A stretch of DNA of 14,225 bases from JBBSTY01 sp038235385 (GCA_038235385.1 JBBSTY010000113.1:1-14225), one strand, 5' to 3'; shown: positions 6,146 to 13,673, counted from the first letter of the stretch. Program-made: numbers and translations. Notes: a model not told the origin generated them from the sequence alone.

Positions 6146-7543
6146 TCACGCCGCGGGCTCGGTGACCGGCGATCGCCGTGCCAACGCCTCCATCTCGGCG
6201 TCGATGTCCTCGGCGAGGAGCCAGGGGTCGGGGAGGCTCGCCGGGCACCCCAGCAACGAGACGAACAGCTCGTCACCGTAGCTCCACGCGGTGATGTTCA
6301 ACCCGATGCCCTCGAGGATCGGCCCGGACGAGTAGATGGCGGTGATGACACCTCCGTCGAGCTCGAGGAGGCGGCTCGGGCCCGGCACGCACGACACGAT
6401 GAGGTTGAGCGGCGGGCGCACGCGGTCGGCCAGTCCGCTCGCCGCCCACGTGCGGGTGGTCGCCATGTGGACGAACGGGGGGATGAAGCCCGCCCGGTGC
6501 TCGAAGAGCCCCACCCCCAACGCCGTCCGGACGCGCCGGGCGGCGACGGTCGAGGCGTGGATCGCGATCAACCGCTCGATCGGATCGTCGATGTCGGTGT
6601 GCAGGGGAAGGAAGAGGTTGTCGACGTGGTTCCCCGCGAGTCGGGGCTCCCCGGTCCTGGTGGCGACGGGGACCGACGCGACGAGGCTGCGCGGCGGGAG
6701 GTCGTCGGTGCGCTGCAGGTACCGCCGGATCCCGCCGGAGCACACGGTGAGGAACGCGTCGTTGAACGACGCTCCCACCGGTCGCCGGGTGCGGTTCAGC
6801 GTCTCGAGGGGAAGCGTGGTGGTCGCGAACGTTCGCTCCGGGGTGAGCGACACGTTGAACGGCGTCCGGGGACCGGCGAAGGGTCCCATCACGGGGGTCG
6901 ACTCGTCCCGCCGGATCGCTCGCTTGGCGCGCAGACCCTCGAAGCTGCCCCTCGCCAACCGGGGAAGGGACCGCAACGCTCGCACGGCGCTCCGAGCGGT
7001 CGCCGCGTAGAGGGCGCGGTCCGACGGCACCGGCTCGGGCCGGAACGGCTCCACGACCGGGTCGGCATCGTCGGTGGCGAAGGTGTTGGTCAGGAGGGCG
7101 ACCGCGGCGACCCCGTCGGCCAAGGCGTGGTGGATCTTCACGACGAACGCGACTTGATCGTCGGCGAGGCCATCCACGACGGTGAGCTCCCACATGGGGC
7201 GGTCCCGGGGCAGCGGCACCGCCGTGACGCGCGCCACGACGTCGGCCAACTCCCGGGGACCGCCGGGCGGAGCGGCCGTCACCCACGCGAGGTGTCGGCG
7301 GACGTCGAAGTCCGGATCGTCGATGACGACCGGGTTCCCGAGACCGTGGGGAACGGGCAGCACGCGACGCCGGAGCACCGGGAGACGTTCGATCCGCGCC
7401 GAGAGCAGCGGCGCCATGAGATCCGCGGTCAGTGCCTCCGGACGCGCCGAGACGTCGACGACCGCGACCTTGATGGTGTGCATGTGCGCCGACCGCGTCT
7501 CCGAGAAGAGGAAGCGGGCGTCCAGTCCGGACATCACCTTCAT
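6146..7543 (-). CDS. WS/DGAT-family acyltransferase (copy 2)
   Basis: 465 aa from the ATG at 7543, which has AGGGAG about 8 bases upstream; an in-frame start at 7630 would run through the DosR-like site and has no family support. The catalytic HHALADG motif is at 138-144, the same position as in copy 1, with RPMWEL before it and ND (261-262) later. N-terminal MSGLDARFLFSETRSAHMH and C-terminal GLNITAWSYGDEL are typical of the family, which makes triacylglycerol or wax ester from acyl-CoA. Length matches the usual 450-480 residues. It is divergent enough from copy 1 that a recent duplication is unlikely. The alpha/beta hydrolase follows after 51 bases, probably in one operon. Regulation by the palindrome 67 bases upstream is inferred. 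Confidence 0.92.
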   Translation of the reverse strand: MKVMSGLDARFLFSETRSAHMHTIKVAVVDVSARPEALTADLMAPLLSARIERLPVLRRRVLPVPHGLGNPVVIDDPDFDVRRHLAWVTAAPPGGPRELADVVARVTAVPLPRDRPMWELTVVDGLADDQVAFVVKIHHALADGVAAVALLTNTFATDDADPVVEPFRPEPVPSDRALYAATARSAVRALRSLPRLARGSFEGLRAKRAIRRDESTPVMGPFAGPRTPFNVSLTPERTFATTTLPLETLNRTRRPVGASFNDAFLTVCSGGIRRYLQRTDDLPPRSLVASVPVATRTGEPRLAGNHVDNLFLPLHTDIDDPIERLIAIHASTVAARRVRTALGVGLFEHRAGFIPPFVHMATTRTWAASGLADRVRPPLNLIVSCVPGPSRLLELDGGVITAIYSSGPILEGIGLNITAWSYGDELFVSLLGCPASLPDPWLLAEDIDAEMEALARRSPVTEPAA

Positions 7544-7605
7544 CGGCAGTCTCCCTGATCTGGCTGACCTGCCGGGAACCATGGTGGCCGCGAGCCGGCG
7601 ACGGC

Positions 7606-7628
7606 GGAAGGGGCGAAGGTCCCCTTCC
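7606..7628. promoter_or_regulatory. DosR/DevR-like palindrome, site B
   Basis: GGAAGGGG (7606-7613) and CCCCTTCC (7621-7628) form a perfect inverted repeat. Read on the minus strand, the core is GGGACCTTCGCCCC, 12 of 14 bases identical to site A, and the flanks GGCGGAAGGG and GGTCCCCTTC are shared with A. It lies 67 bases before the WS/DGAT copy 2 ATG and just past the glnII stop (7667). Confidence 0.55.
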
Positions 7629-7666
7629 ACCGAACCGAGACCGTCGTCAGGGTCGCGCGCGGACGA

Positions 7667-8680
7667 TCAGACCTGACCTTCGGCTTCGAGCGCCGAGCAG
7701 CAGGTGTCGACCACCAGGCGGGTGACGGTGTACGGGTCCATGTTCGAGTTGGGCCGCCGATCCTCGATGTAGCCCTTCTGGTCCTTGTCGACCTGCCACG
7801 GGATGCGAACCGACGCGCCACGATCGGCGACGCCGTAGCTGAACTCGGTCCACGGGGCGGTCTCGTGCAGACCGGTGAGGCGACGCTCGACCCCGGCGCC
7901 GTACTGGATGATGTGCTCCTCCGCCTTCTTCCCGAGGGCTTCGCACGCCGTCACGATCGGCGGGTAGCTCTCTCGCATGGCCTTGGTGGAGAAGTTCGTG
8001 TGGGCACCGGCCCCGTTCCAGTCACCCGGCATGGGCTTGGGGTCGATGGTGACCGTGACGTCGAAGTCCTCGGCGACGCGGTAGAGCAGCCAGCGCGCGA
8101 TGTACATCATGTCGCCGATCACCGGCGGCGCGGTGGGGCCGATCTGGAACTCCCACTGGCCCATCATCACCTCGGCGTTGGTGCCCGAGATGTCCAAGCC
8201 TGCGTCGATGCACGCCGTGGTGTGCACCTCGACGATGTCACGCCCCCAGATCTCGTCCGCACCGACGCCGCAGTAGTACGGACCCTGCGGACCGGGGAAC
8301 CCGCCCTGGGGCCATCCGAGCGGACGACCGTTCTGCAGGAAGGTGTACTCCTGTTCGATCCCGAAGAGCGGCTCCTGCGCGGCGTACTGCTCGGCCACGG
8401 CGACGCACCCGGCTCGGGTGTTGGTCGGGTGCGGGGTGAAATCGGTCAGTTGCACCTCGGTCATGACCAGCACGTCGTCGCCGCCGCGGAGCGGGTCCGG
8501 GCACACGAACACGGGCTGGAGCACGCAGTCGGAGTTCTTCCCGGGCGCCTGGTTGGTGGAGGATCCGTCGAAGCCCCAGACTCCCGGCTCGGCGCCGTCC
8601 TTGAGGACCTTGGTCTTGGAGCGGAGCAACGGCGTGGGTTCGGTGCCGTCGATCCAGATGTACTCGGCTCGGTAGCTCAC
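7667..8680 (-). CDS. glnII: Glutamine synthetase type II
   Basis: 337 aa, a normal length for GSII, the short eukaryote-like class found in actinobacteria and rhizobia. It makes glutamine from glutamate, ammonium and ATP in the cytoplasm. Diagnostic blocks in order: GFDGSSTNQAPG (36-47), FGIEQEYTF with metal-binding Glu (106-114), MGQWEFQIGP (173-182), NGAGAHTNFST with catalytic-region His227 (222-232), HETAP (272-276), RGASVRIP (287-294) and EDRRPNSNMDPY (306-317). GTG start at 8680 with TAGGAG about 10 bases upstream. It is transcribed away from a type I synthetase, sharing a control region that contains GlnR-like phased elements. GSII has no adenylylation site, so control is expected at transcription. 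Confidence 0.95.
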   Translation of the reverse strand: MSYRAEYIWIDGTEPTPLLRSKTKVLKDGAEPGVWGFDGSSTNQAPGKNSDCVLQPVFVCPDPLRGGDDVLVMTEVQLTDFTPHPTNTRAGCVAVAEQYAAQEPLFGIEQEYTFLQNGRPLGWPQGGFPGPQGPYYCGVGADEIWGRDIVEVHTTACIDAGLDISGTNAEVMMGQWEFQIGPTAPPVIGDMMYIARWLLYRVAEDFDVTVTIDPKPMPGDWNGAGAHTNFSTKAMRESYPPIVTACEALGKKAEEHIIQYGAGVERRLTGLHETAPWTEFSYGVADRGASVRIPWQVDKDQKGYIEDRRPNSNMDPYTVTRLVVDTCCSALEAEGQV

Positions 8681-8771
8681 GGATGGGTTCTCCTACGTCT
8701 CGGTGATGGTTTCGGGTGCGGACTCCGCCGACGGACCAGCCGCGGCGACCACTGCACCCTGCCAGGGACCA

Positions 8772-8809
8772 GTTTCTCATCCGTTGCCCGTCTGTGAACG
8801 CTCTGTGAA
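8772..8809. promoter_or_regulatory. Candidate GlnR box, four elements at 11-base phasing
   Basis: GTTTC (8772), GTTGC (8783), GTGAA (8794) and GTGAA (8805) are each exactly 11 bases apart; the last two extend to GTGAACG direct repeats. Actinobacterial GlnR binds alternating gTnAc and GaAAc elements with the same 11-base period. Individual matches here are imperfect, so this rests mainly on phasing and on position between two glutamine synthetase genes, upstream of a GlnR-like gene. Confidence 0.45.
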
Positions 8810-8858
8810 CGTCGCCCGCCACGGAGATGGGGCGCCCGGTGGGTGCCACACTGTGCCC

Positions 8859-10193
8859 ATGGAACGCCAGCAGGACTACGTGTTGCGCACCGTCGAGGAG
8901 CGAGGCGTCCGCCTCATCCGCCTCTGGTTCACCGACGTCCTCGGTCAGCTCAAGTCGGTGGCCATCCCCCCTGCCGAGCTCGAGAACGCCTTCGAGGAGG
9001 GCATGCACTTCGACGGGTCAGCGGTCGACGGCTTCAGCCGCGTCCAGGAGAACGACGTGCTCGCCAAGCCCGAGCCCAACACGTTCGAACTGCTGCCGTG
9101 GGGAGACGGCGACGACGTCTCGGCCCGGATGTTCTGCGACATCTTGAACCCCGACGGACAACCCTTCGACGGTGATCCGCGCCAGGTGCTCAAGCGAAAC
9201 CTCGACCGGGCGCACGATCGCGGGTTCTCGTTCATGGTCGCCCCGGAGATGGAGTTCTTCTACTTCGCCGACGGAGACCCGGCCCGGCCTCTCGTCCCGC
9301 TCGACACCGGCTCGTACTTCGACCTCACCACGGCCGATGTCGCCAGCGATCTGCGCAAGCGAACGCTCCAGGTGCTCGAGGCCATGGGGATACCGGTGGA
9401 GTACTCCTTCCACGAGGACGCGCCGAGCCAGCACGAGATCGACCTCCGCTACAGCGACGCGCTGTCGATGGCGGACAACGTCATGACCTTCCGACTCGTC
9501 GTCCGCGAGATCGCCGCCGAGCACGGGGCCTACGCCACGTTCATGCCCAAGCCGCTCAGTGGTGTCCAGGGCTCGGGGATGCACACCCACATGTCGCTCT
9601 TCGAGGGCGACACCAACGCCTTCCACGCACCCGGCGACGAGTACGGCATGTCGAAGATCGGCCGAGGCTTCATCGCCGGCGTGCTGCACCACGCGCCGGA
9701 GCTCACGGCGATCACCAACCAGCTGGTCAACTCGTACAAGCGGTTGATCACCGGGTACGAGGCACCCACCTTCGTCACCTGGGCCCGCAACAACCGCTCC
9801 GCGCTCGTCCGGATCCCGGTGACCAAGGCGGGCAAGCAATCGTCCACTCGAATCGAGTTCCGCTCACCAGACCCTGCGTGCAACCCGTACCTGGCGTACT
9901 CGGTCATCCTCGCCGCTGGTCTGCGGGGCATCGAAGAGGGCTACGAGCTGCCTCCCGAGGCGGCGACGAACGTGTTCGAGATGACCACCGAGGAGCGGAC
10001 CGCAGGAGGGATCACGTCGTTGCCCCAGTCGCTCGGAGAGGCGCTCGACGCGATGGAGGCCTCCGAGCTGGTGGCCGAGGCCCTCGGGGAGCACATCTTC
10101 GAGTGGTTCCTGCGCAACAAGCGGGCGGAGTGGTTCGACTACAAGAGCCAGGTCAGCCAGTTCGAGCTCGATCGCTACCTCCCCAGCATCTGA
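8859..10193 (+). CDS. glnA2: Type I glutamine synthetase, GlnA2-like (GSI-alpha)
   Basis: 444 aa. Type I synthetase fold: FDGSAVDGF (51-59), metal ligands in PEMEFF (129-134), HEDAPSQHEID (185-195), GSGMHTHMSLF with His242 (238-248), NSYKRLITGYEAP (291-303) and STRIEFRSPDPACNPY (329-344). NVFEMTTEE (371-379) aligns with the NLYDLPPEE adenylylation loop of GSI-beta, with Phe373 in place of the modified Tyr, so adenylylation is not expected. The C-terminal MEASELVAEALGEH segment and length are like M. tuberculosis GlnA2. Members of that subgroup may act on glutamate and ammonium or make gamma-glutamyl-polyamines; sequence alone does not settle which. ATG 8859 fits the family N-terminus, though no clear ribosome site precedes it. 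The GlnR-like gene follows after 13 bases. Confidence 0.9.
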   Translation: MERQQDYVLRTVEERGVRLIRLWFTDVLGQLKSVAIPPAELENAFEEGMHFDGSAVDGFSRVQENDVLAKPEPNTFELLPWGDGDDVSARMFCDILNPDGQPFDGDPRQVLKRNLDRAHDRGFSFMVAPEMEFFYFADGDPARPLVPLDTGSYFDLTTADVASDLRKRTLQVLEAMGIPVEYSFHEDAPSQHEIDLRYSDALSMADNVMTFRLVVREIAAEHGAYATFMPKPLSGVQGSGMHTHMSLFEGDTNAFHAPGDEYGMSKIGRGFIAGVLHHAPELTAITNQLVNSYKRLITGYEAPTFVTWARNNRSALVRIPVTKAGKQSSTRIEFRSPDPACNPYLAYSVILAAGLRGIEEGYELPPEAATNVFEMTTEERTAGGITSLPQSLGEALDAMEASELVAEALGEHIFEWFLRNKRAEWFDYKSQVSQFELDRYLPSI

Positions 10194-10206
10194 GATCGCC
10201 CGCTCC

Positions 10207-10899
10207 ATGGAACCGCTCCTGCTCTACCCCGATCCTCCGCCGCCCGAGCTCGCCCAGGCGTTGGACCTCGGCGGCTACCCGTGGAGAGCGGTTCCGGGTG
10301 AGGCCGACGTCGAACGCCTCGAACCCGACGACGGGTGGTCCGGCGCGGTGATCTGCGCCGACGCCACCCCGGAGGGAGCGTTCGCCGTCTGCCGCGCGGT
10401 GCGCAAGCGGGATGTCCCCGTCGCCCCGCTCCTGCTGCTCGTCTCGGGTGCCCAACTGGGCGACCTCGAGCTGCGCGACGACCTGTTCGACGACTTCTGC
10501 CTCACACCCTTCCAACCTCGCGAGCTCGAGGCGCGGCTCAAGCACCTCTTCTACCGAACCGGCACAGGCACAGGCGCAGGGACGGGACCCGAGCTCATCG
10601 AGTACGGCGACCTGGTCCTCAACCTCGAGACCTACCAGGCCGCCCTGGCGGGCGCACCGATCGACCTCACGTACATGGAGTACGAGCTGCTGAAGTTCCT
10701 CGCGTCGCACCCCGGCAAGGTCTTCACGCGGGAGACGCTGCTCTCACGCGTGTGGGGCTACGAGTACTACGGCGGTGCGCGCACCGTCGACGTCCACGTG
10801 CGTCGCCTGCGGGCGAAGCTCGGCGAGGAGCACGCCAACCTGATCTCGACGGTTCGCTCGGTGGGCTACCGCTTCGGCCAGTCACGCTGGGGACTCTGA
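10207..10899 (+). CDS. glnR: GlnR-like OmpR-family nitrogen regulator
   Basis: 230 aa. An atypical receiver domain (1-115) and a winged-helix DNA-binding domain (about 130-225) are joined by a Gly/Thr linker (GTGTGAGTG). The C-terminal block VWGYEYYGGARTVDVHVRR, then LRAKLG and VGYRF, is nearly the same as that of GlnR, the global nitrogen regulator of Streptomyces and Amycolatopsis. In the receiver, Asp52 (VICAD) aligns with the central Asp of GlnR, but the acidic pocket is poor and the usual Lys of the KPF motif is Thr100 (LTPF). This fits GlnR working without phosphorylation. No histidine kinase gene is nearby. It follows the synthetase by 13 bases with only a weak ribosome site, suggesting coupled expression, and probably controls the divergent synthetases. 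Confidence 0.85.
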   Translation: MEPLLLYPDPPPPELAQALDLGGYPWRAVPGEADVERLEPDDGWSGAVICADATPEGAFAVCRAVRKRDVPVAPLLLLVSGAQLGDLELRDDLFDDFCLTPFQPRELEARLKHLFYRTGTGTGAGTGPELIEYGDLVLNLETYQAALAGAPIDLTYMEYELLKFLASHPGKVFTRETLLSRVWGYEYYGGARTVDVHVRRLRAKLGEEHANLISTVRSVGYRFGQSRWGL

Positions 10900-10902
10900 C
10901 CC

Positions 10903-10939
10903 GGCCCGATACCACGGTGACCACGACGGTGGTCGGGCC
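10903..10939. terminator. Hairpin between convergent glnR and cold-shock genes
   Basis: GGCCCGAtaCCAC (10903-10915) pairs with GTGGTCGGGCC (10929-10939), with a 2-base bulge. It fills the 44-base gap between two convergent stop codons, so it could terminate in both directions. There is no clear T-run. Confidence 0.5.
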
Positions 10940-10943
10940 TCGG

Positions 10944-11150
10944 TCAGGCCACGACCTTGACATCGGCGGCGGCGTCGCCCTTCTGGCCCTGCGTGATCTC
11001 GAACTCGACCTTCTGGCCCTCGTCGAGGGTGCGGTACCCCGTCGACTGGATGGCCGAGAAGTGCACGAAGACGTCCTCGCCACCGGTGTCGGGGGCGATG
11101 AAGCCGAAGCCCTTCTCCGCGTTGAACCACTTGACGGTGCCGGAAGCCAT
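10944..11150 (-). CDS. CspA-family cold-shock protein
   Basis: 68 aa single cold-shock domain of standard length. It binds single-stranded RNA/DNA as a chaperone: MASGTVKWFNAEKGFGFI holds RNP1 (KGFGFI, 13-18), and VFVHF (27-31) is RNP2. AAAGGGGAT lies about 8 bases before the ATG. The upstream 150 bases hold no other gene and could contain an mRNA leader. It stands alone between convergent glnR and the RidA run. Cold induction is known for some family members but cannot be inferred here. Confidence 0.95.
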   Translation of the reverse strand: MASGTVKWFNAEKGFGFIAPDTGGEDVFVHFSAIQSTGYRTLDEGQKVEFEITQGQKGDAAADVKVVA

Positions 11151-11305
11151 GTCCGATCCCCTTTCGTGCCGAGGGTCGGTGCAACCGGTCCCTTCGCCTG
11201 CGATGTGTGTCGCCTCAACCTAGTGGGTCGTCGTTCGGCCATCGCGAATGCCGAGGGCGTCGCAGGTCGGTCGTCGACGGCGACGATGCAGGTGGTCCGG
11301 CCGGG

Positions 11306-11452
11306 TCAGCCCTGTTCGCCCATGGCCATGATCTCGGTGCCCTCGAAGCCCTCGTCGGTCTCCTTCTTCAGGAGGAACCCGAGCCCACCCGCGGCTACGC
11401 CGCCCGCTGCGCAGGCGACCACAGGGATGATGACGAGGAGGATGACGACCAT
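11306..11452 (-). CDS. Putative one-helix membrane peptide
   Basis: 48 aa from ATG 11452 (53 aa if the GTG at 11467 is used). Residues 1-28 form a hydrophobic, Gly/Ala-rich helix (VVILLVIIPVVACAAGG and on), then a charged tail KKETDEGFEGTE. This suggests a small single-pass membrane protein with a short tail. I recognise no family. No strong ribosome site is visible at either start. It lies 58 bases downstream of the RidA-like gene on the same strand, so it could be the last gene of that run. A clean helix followed by a charged tail is unusual for a chance frame, but the call is uncertain. Confidence 0.45.
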   Translation of the reverse strand: MVVILLVIIPVVACAAGGVAAGGLGFLLKKETDEGFEGTEIMAMGEQG

Positions 11453-11510
11453 GATCGCGGGACCCACCCGGCCAGTCTGCCAGCCCGGTGCTCGTCGGGC
11501 CAACGCCGGC

Positions 11511-11864
11511 TCACGTCCCGCCGACGAACGCCCAGGCCTCGATCTCGATGAGCGCATGCAGCGGCAGCTCCGACACGGCGATCGCAGAGCGCGCCGGGCG
11601 GTGATCACCGAAGCACGCGACGTACTGGTCGTTCATGAGCGAGTAGTCGCGCATGTGCCGGAGGAAGATCGTGGTCTTGACCACCGCGTCGAGCGACGAC
11701 CCCTCGCCCTCCAGGAGCTCGCGCAGGTTGGCGATCGCCTGCTCGAGCTCGGCGACGACGCCACCGGACACCAACTTGCCCTCGACGTGGCCGACCTGGC
11801 CTGACACCACGAGCCAGTCGCCTGCTCGCACGATGGGTGTGTAGGGACCGACCGCTGTGCCCAT
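11511..11864 (-). CDS. RidA-family (YjgF/YER057c/UK114) enamine/imine deaminase
   Basis: 117 aa from ATG 11864, with GAGGAGG about 6 bases upstream; longer in-frame starts read GC-rich leader. The family forms trimers that hydrolyse reactive enamine or imine intermediates. GPYTP (6-10), SGQVG (21-25), the conserved Arg92 (ARSAIAV) and IEIEAWAF with Glu109 (107-113) match active RidA-type members, in which this Arg anchors the substrate carboxylate. It lies 105 bases downstream of an iron-sulfur/molybdenum-hydroxylase-like gene in the same direction. RidA relatives often accompany purine or pyrimidine catabolism, so a role in handling unstable products of that oxidation is possible but inferred. 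Confidence 0.9.
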   Translation of the reverse strand: MGTAVGPYTPIVRAGDWLVVSGQVGHVEGKLVSGGVVAELEQAIANLRELLEGEGSSLDAVVKTTIFLRHMRDYSLMNDQYVACFGDHRPARSAIAVSELPLHALIEIEAWAFVGGT

Positions 11865-11969
11865 CAGGATCCTCCTCACCGCATCCGGCCGAAGGAGCCG
11901 GTCCGTCGAAGGGTACCGCCGACGGGTCGACGGCTTCAGCGGGGCGGTACCGGCCCGGCCGCGCACGGG

Positions 11970-13580
11970 TCAGGCGGGGCCGGCACCGATACGGCCGGTG
12001 GGCCAGCTCGGCGGGTGTCCCTGCGAGCGCCAGACCGCCGCGGCCACGGCTGCGAACACCGCATCGGAGCCGTTGACGGGCAGCCCCTCCGACGCCTCGA
12101 TGACCACCTCGACCCGAGGCATGTCGATGGCACGGATGACCCCGAAGGACCGGATCGTCAGGTCTCCGATCGCGCCGGTGTCGTCCACGGCGAGGCCCTC
12201 CGACGTGACCCAGCCGAGCGCCATGTGCGCCGCTCCGATGCAGTACGAGCGCAGCACGACCTCGTCGAGTGGGTCGCCGCAGGACACCTGCACCCGCAGC
12301 GTCCCGTCGGGAGTCACCCGCGCGTTCGCCTGCGCACCGTTCGGCGACGTCACCGTGTCCGGAGCGTCGCTCGACGATGCCCGCAGCACCGCCGCTTCGG
12401 CCCATCCTGCGGCCCGGAGCGCGCTCGACGTGGCGGGTCCGACGAGATCGACCTCGACGACATCGAGACCGGGCGCGACCGAGGCGATCGCTGCGGCGAT
12501 GCCCGGGGTCCGAGCGACGTGCACGATGCCCGACCCGTCCGAGCGGATCCCTGCGGCGAGCGGCGGGCGCTTCGGTCCGAGGCGGACGGCGTCTTCGCGC
12601 GCCAGCAACACCCGAACCGCACGACCGTGCTCGTCGGCCAGCATCCGGGCAGCGGTCGTCACCACCGAGGCCGCCTTGGCCCCGAACGCACCTCCGTTGG
12701 CGAGCGGGCTGGCGGGCTCCCCTCCCGGGACGCACCAGCTGGCGTCGGTCTCGAGGTACGCCGGCTCCACCCAAGACGTCTGCAGGGTGCGCACCCAGTC
12801 CCCGGGTGGCACCGCGATCGGCGGCTCTGGCTCGACCGTGGTGCGCCGACCCTGCACCTTGCCGGCGATGGCGCGTGCGGCGGCGGGCGTCTCGGCCACC
12901 GCCCAACCCCCTCGGCCATCGGGCACGGCGACCAGCGCGCCCTCGGGAGCAGCGTCGTCGGCAAATCCCGCCTCACCGAGGGCGACCGACGGGTCGACCC
13001 GCTGCGGGTTCCGGCCCTCGATCGTGGCCCGCCGGCTGGCGAGGTCGAGCGACCGGGTCCCGGATGACACGGATGCGTTCGGTGCCGCGGCGGTGGCGAG
13101 GGCGTAGGCCTCGTGGATCGATTGCCATCCGGTGCACCGGCACAGGTGCGCAAGGAGAGACCGGTCGACCCGCTCGTCCCGTTCGAGCGTGTCGGCGCCG
13201 TCGACCTCGGTGCCCGAGCGGCCGTCGGTGGCTCCCGACGTGGCCGCCAAGGCGTCGAGGCGCACGATGATCCCCGGGGTGCAGAAGCCGCATTGGCTGG
13301 CCCCCGCTGCACAGAACGCATCGGCCCACCGTTGACGACGCAGGTCGTCGAACCCGGCGAGGGTCGTGACCGCTCGGCCGGCGATCCTTCGAGCCGGGGT
13401 CACGCACGCGACGCGCGGCGCGCCATCGACGAGCACCGTGCAGCACCCGCACTGCCCCTGTGGGCTGCAGCCGTCCTTCACCGTCCGGTCGCCGAGGTCT
13501 TCGCGAAGGACCCCCAACAACGATCGACCGTCGTCCGCGACGGTCACCTGGCGACCGTTCAGCTCGAACTGGACCGTCAT
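11970..13580 (-). CDS. [2Fe-2S] protein fused to reduced xanthine dehydrogenase-like Mo domain
   Basis: 536 aa from ATG 13580 (GGAG 9 bases upstream; a GTG at 13595 adds five residues). Residues 1-165 are a molybdenum-hydroxylase small subunit: a ferredoxin-type cluster with Cys38, Cys44, Cys47 and Cys59 (GCSPQGQCGCCTV) and a second cluster with Cys97, Cys100, Cys147 and Cys149. Residues from about 190 resemble pieces of the molybdopterin large subunit: NGGAFGAK (295-302, compare GGGFGGK) and a C-terminal block with DMPRVEVVIEASE. That part is about 345 residues against some 750 in active large subunits, and the place of the catalytic Glu (GVGE in relatives) reads VNGSD. It may thus be an electron-transfer or assembly partner needing another catalytic subunit. 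No FAD subunit gene is in the window. RidA follows. Confidence 0.8.
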   Translation of the reverse strand: MTVQFELNGRQVTVADDGRSLLGVLREDLGDRTVKDGCSPQGQCGCCTVLVDGAPRVACVTPARRIAGRAVTTLAGFDDLRRQRWADAFCAAGASQCGFCTPGIIVRLDALAATSGATDGRSGTEVDGADTLERDERVDRSLLAHLCRCTGWQSIHEAYALATAAAPNASVSSGTRSLDLASRRATIEGRNPQRVDPSVALGEAGFADDAAPEGALVAVPDGRGGWAVAETPAAARAIAGKVQGRRTTVEPEPPIAVPPGDWVRTLQTSWVEPAYLETDASWCVPGGEPASPLANGGAFGAKAASVVTTAARMLADEHGRAVRVLLAREDAVRLGPKRPPLAAGIRSDGSGIVHVARTPGIAAAIASVAPGLDVVEVDLVGPATSSALRAAGWAEAAVLRASSSDAPDTVTSPNGAQANARVTPDGTLRVQVSCGDPLDEVVLRSYCIGAAHMALGWVTSEGLAVDDTGAIGDLTIRSFGVIRAIDMPRVEVVIEASEGLPVNGSDAVFAAVAAAVWRSQGHPPSWPTGRIGAGPA

Positions 13581-13673
13581 CGACCCGAGCTCCACGGCAC
13601 GGAGACGTTCCGCTCCCCTCGGGGCGGGCGTCGGCGGTGACGGTTCGATGGCATGGTCGGGAGGATAGGTTCA

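Noticed and set aside
6137..7558. Plus-strand open frame opposite WS/DGAT copy 2
   Set aside because: Low-complexity Arg/Gly/Asp sequence, antisense to a family member with the HHxxxDG motif.
10559..10590. GGCACA-type hexamer repeats in glnR
   Set aside because: Only two exact copies plus degenerate ones; they simply encode the Gly/Thr linker between the two domains.
11857..13107. Plus-strand open frame opposite the iron-sulfur fusion
   Set aside because: Ser/Arg/Pro/Ala-rich with no domain; the minus strand encodes all eight cluster Cys.
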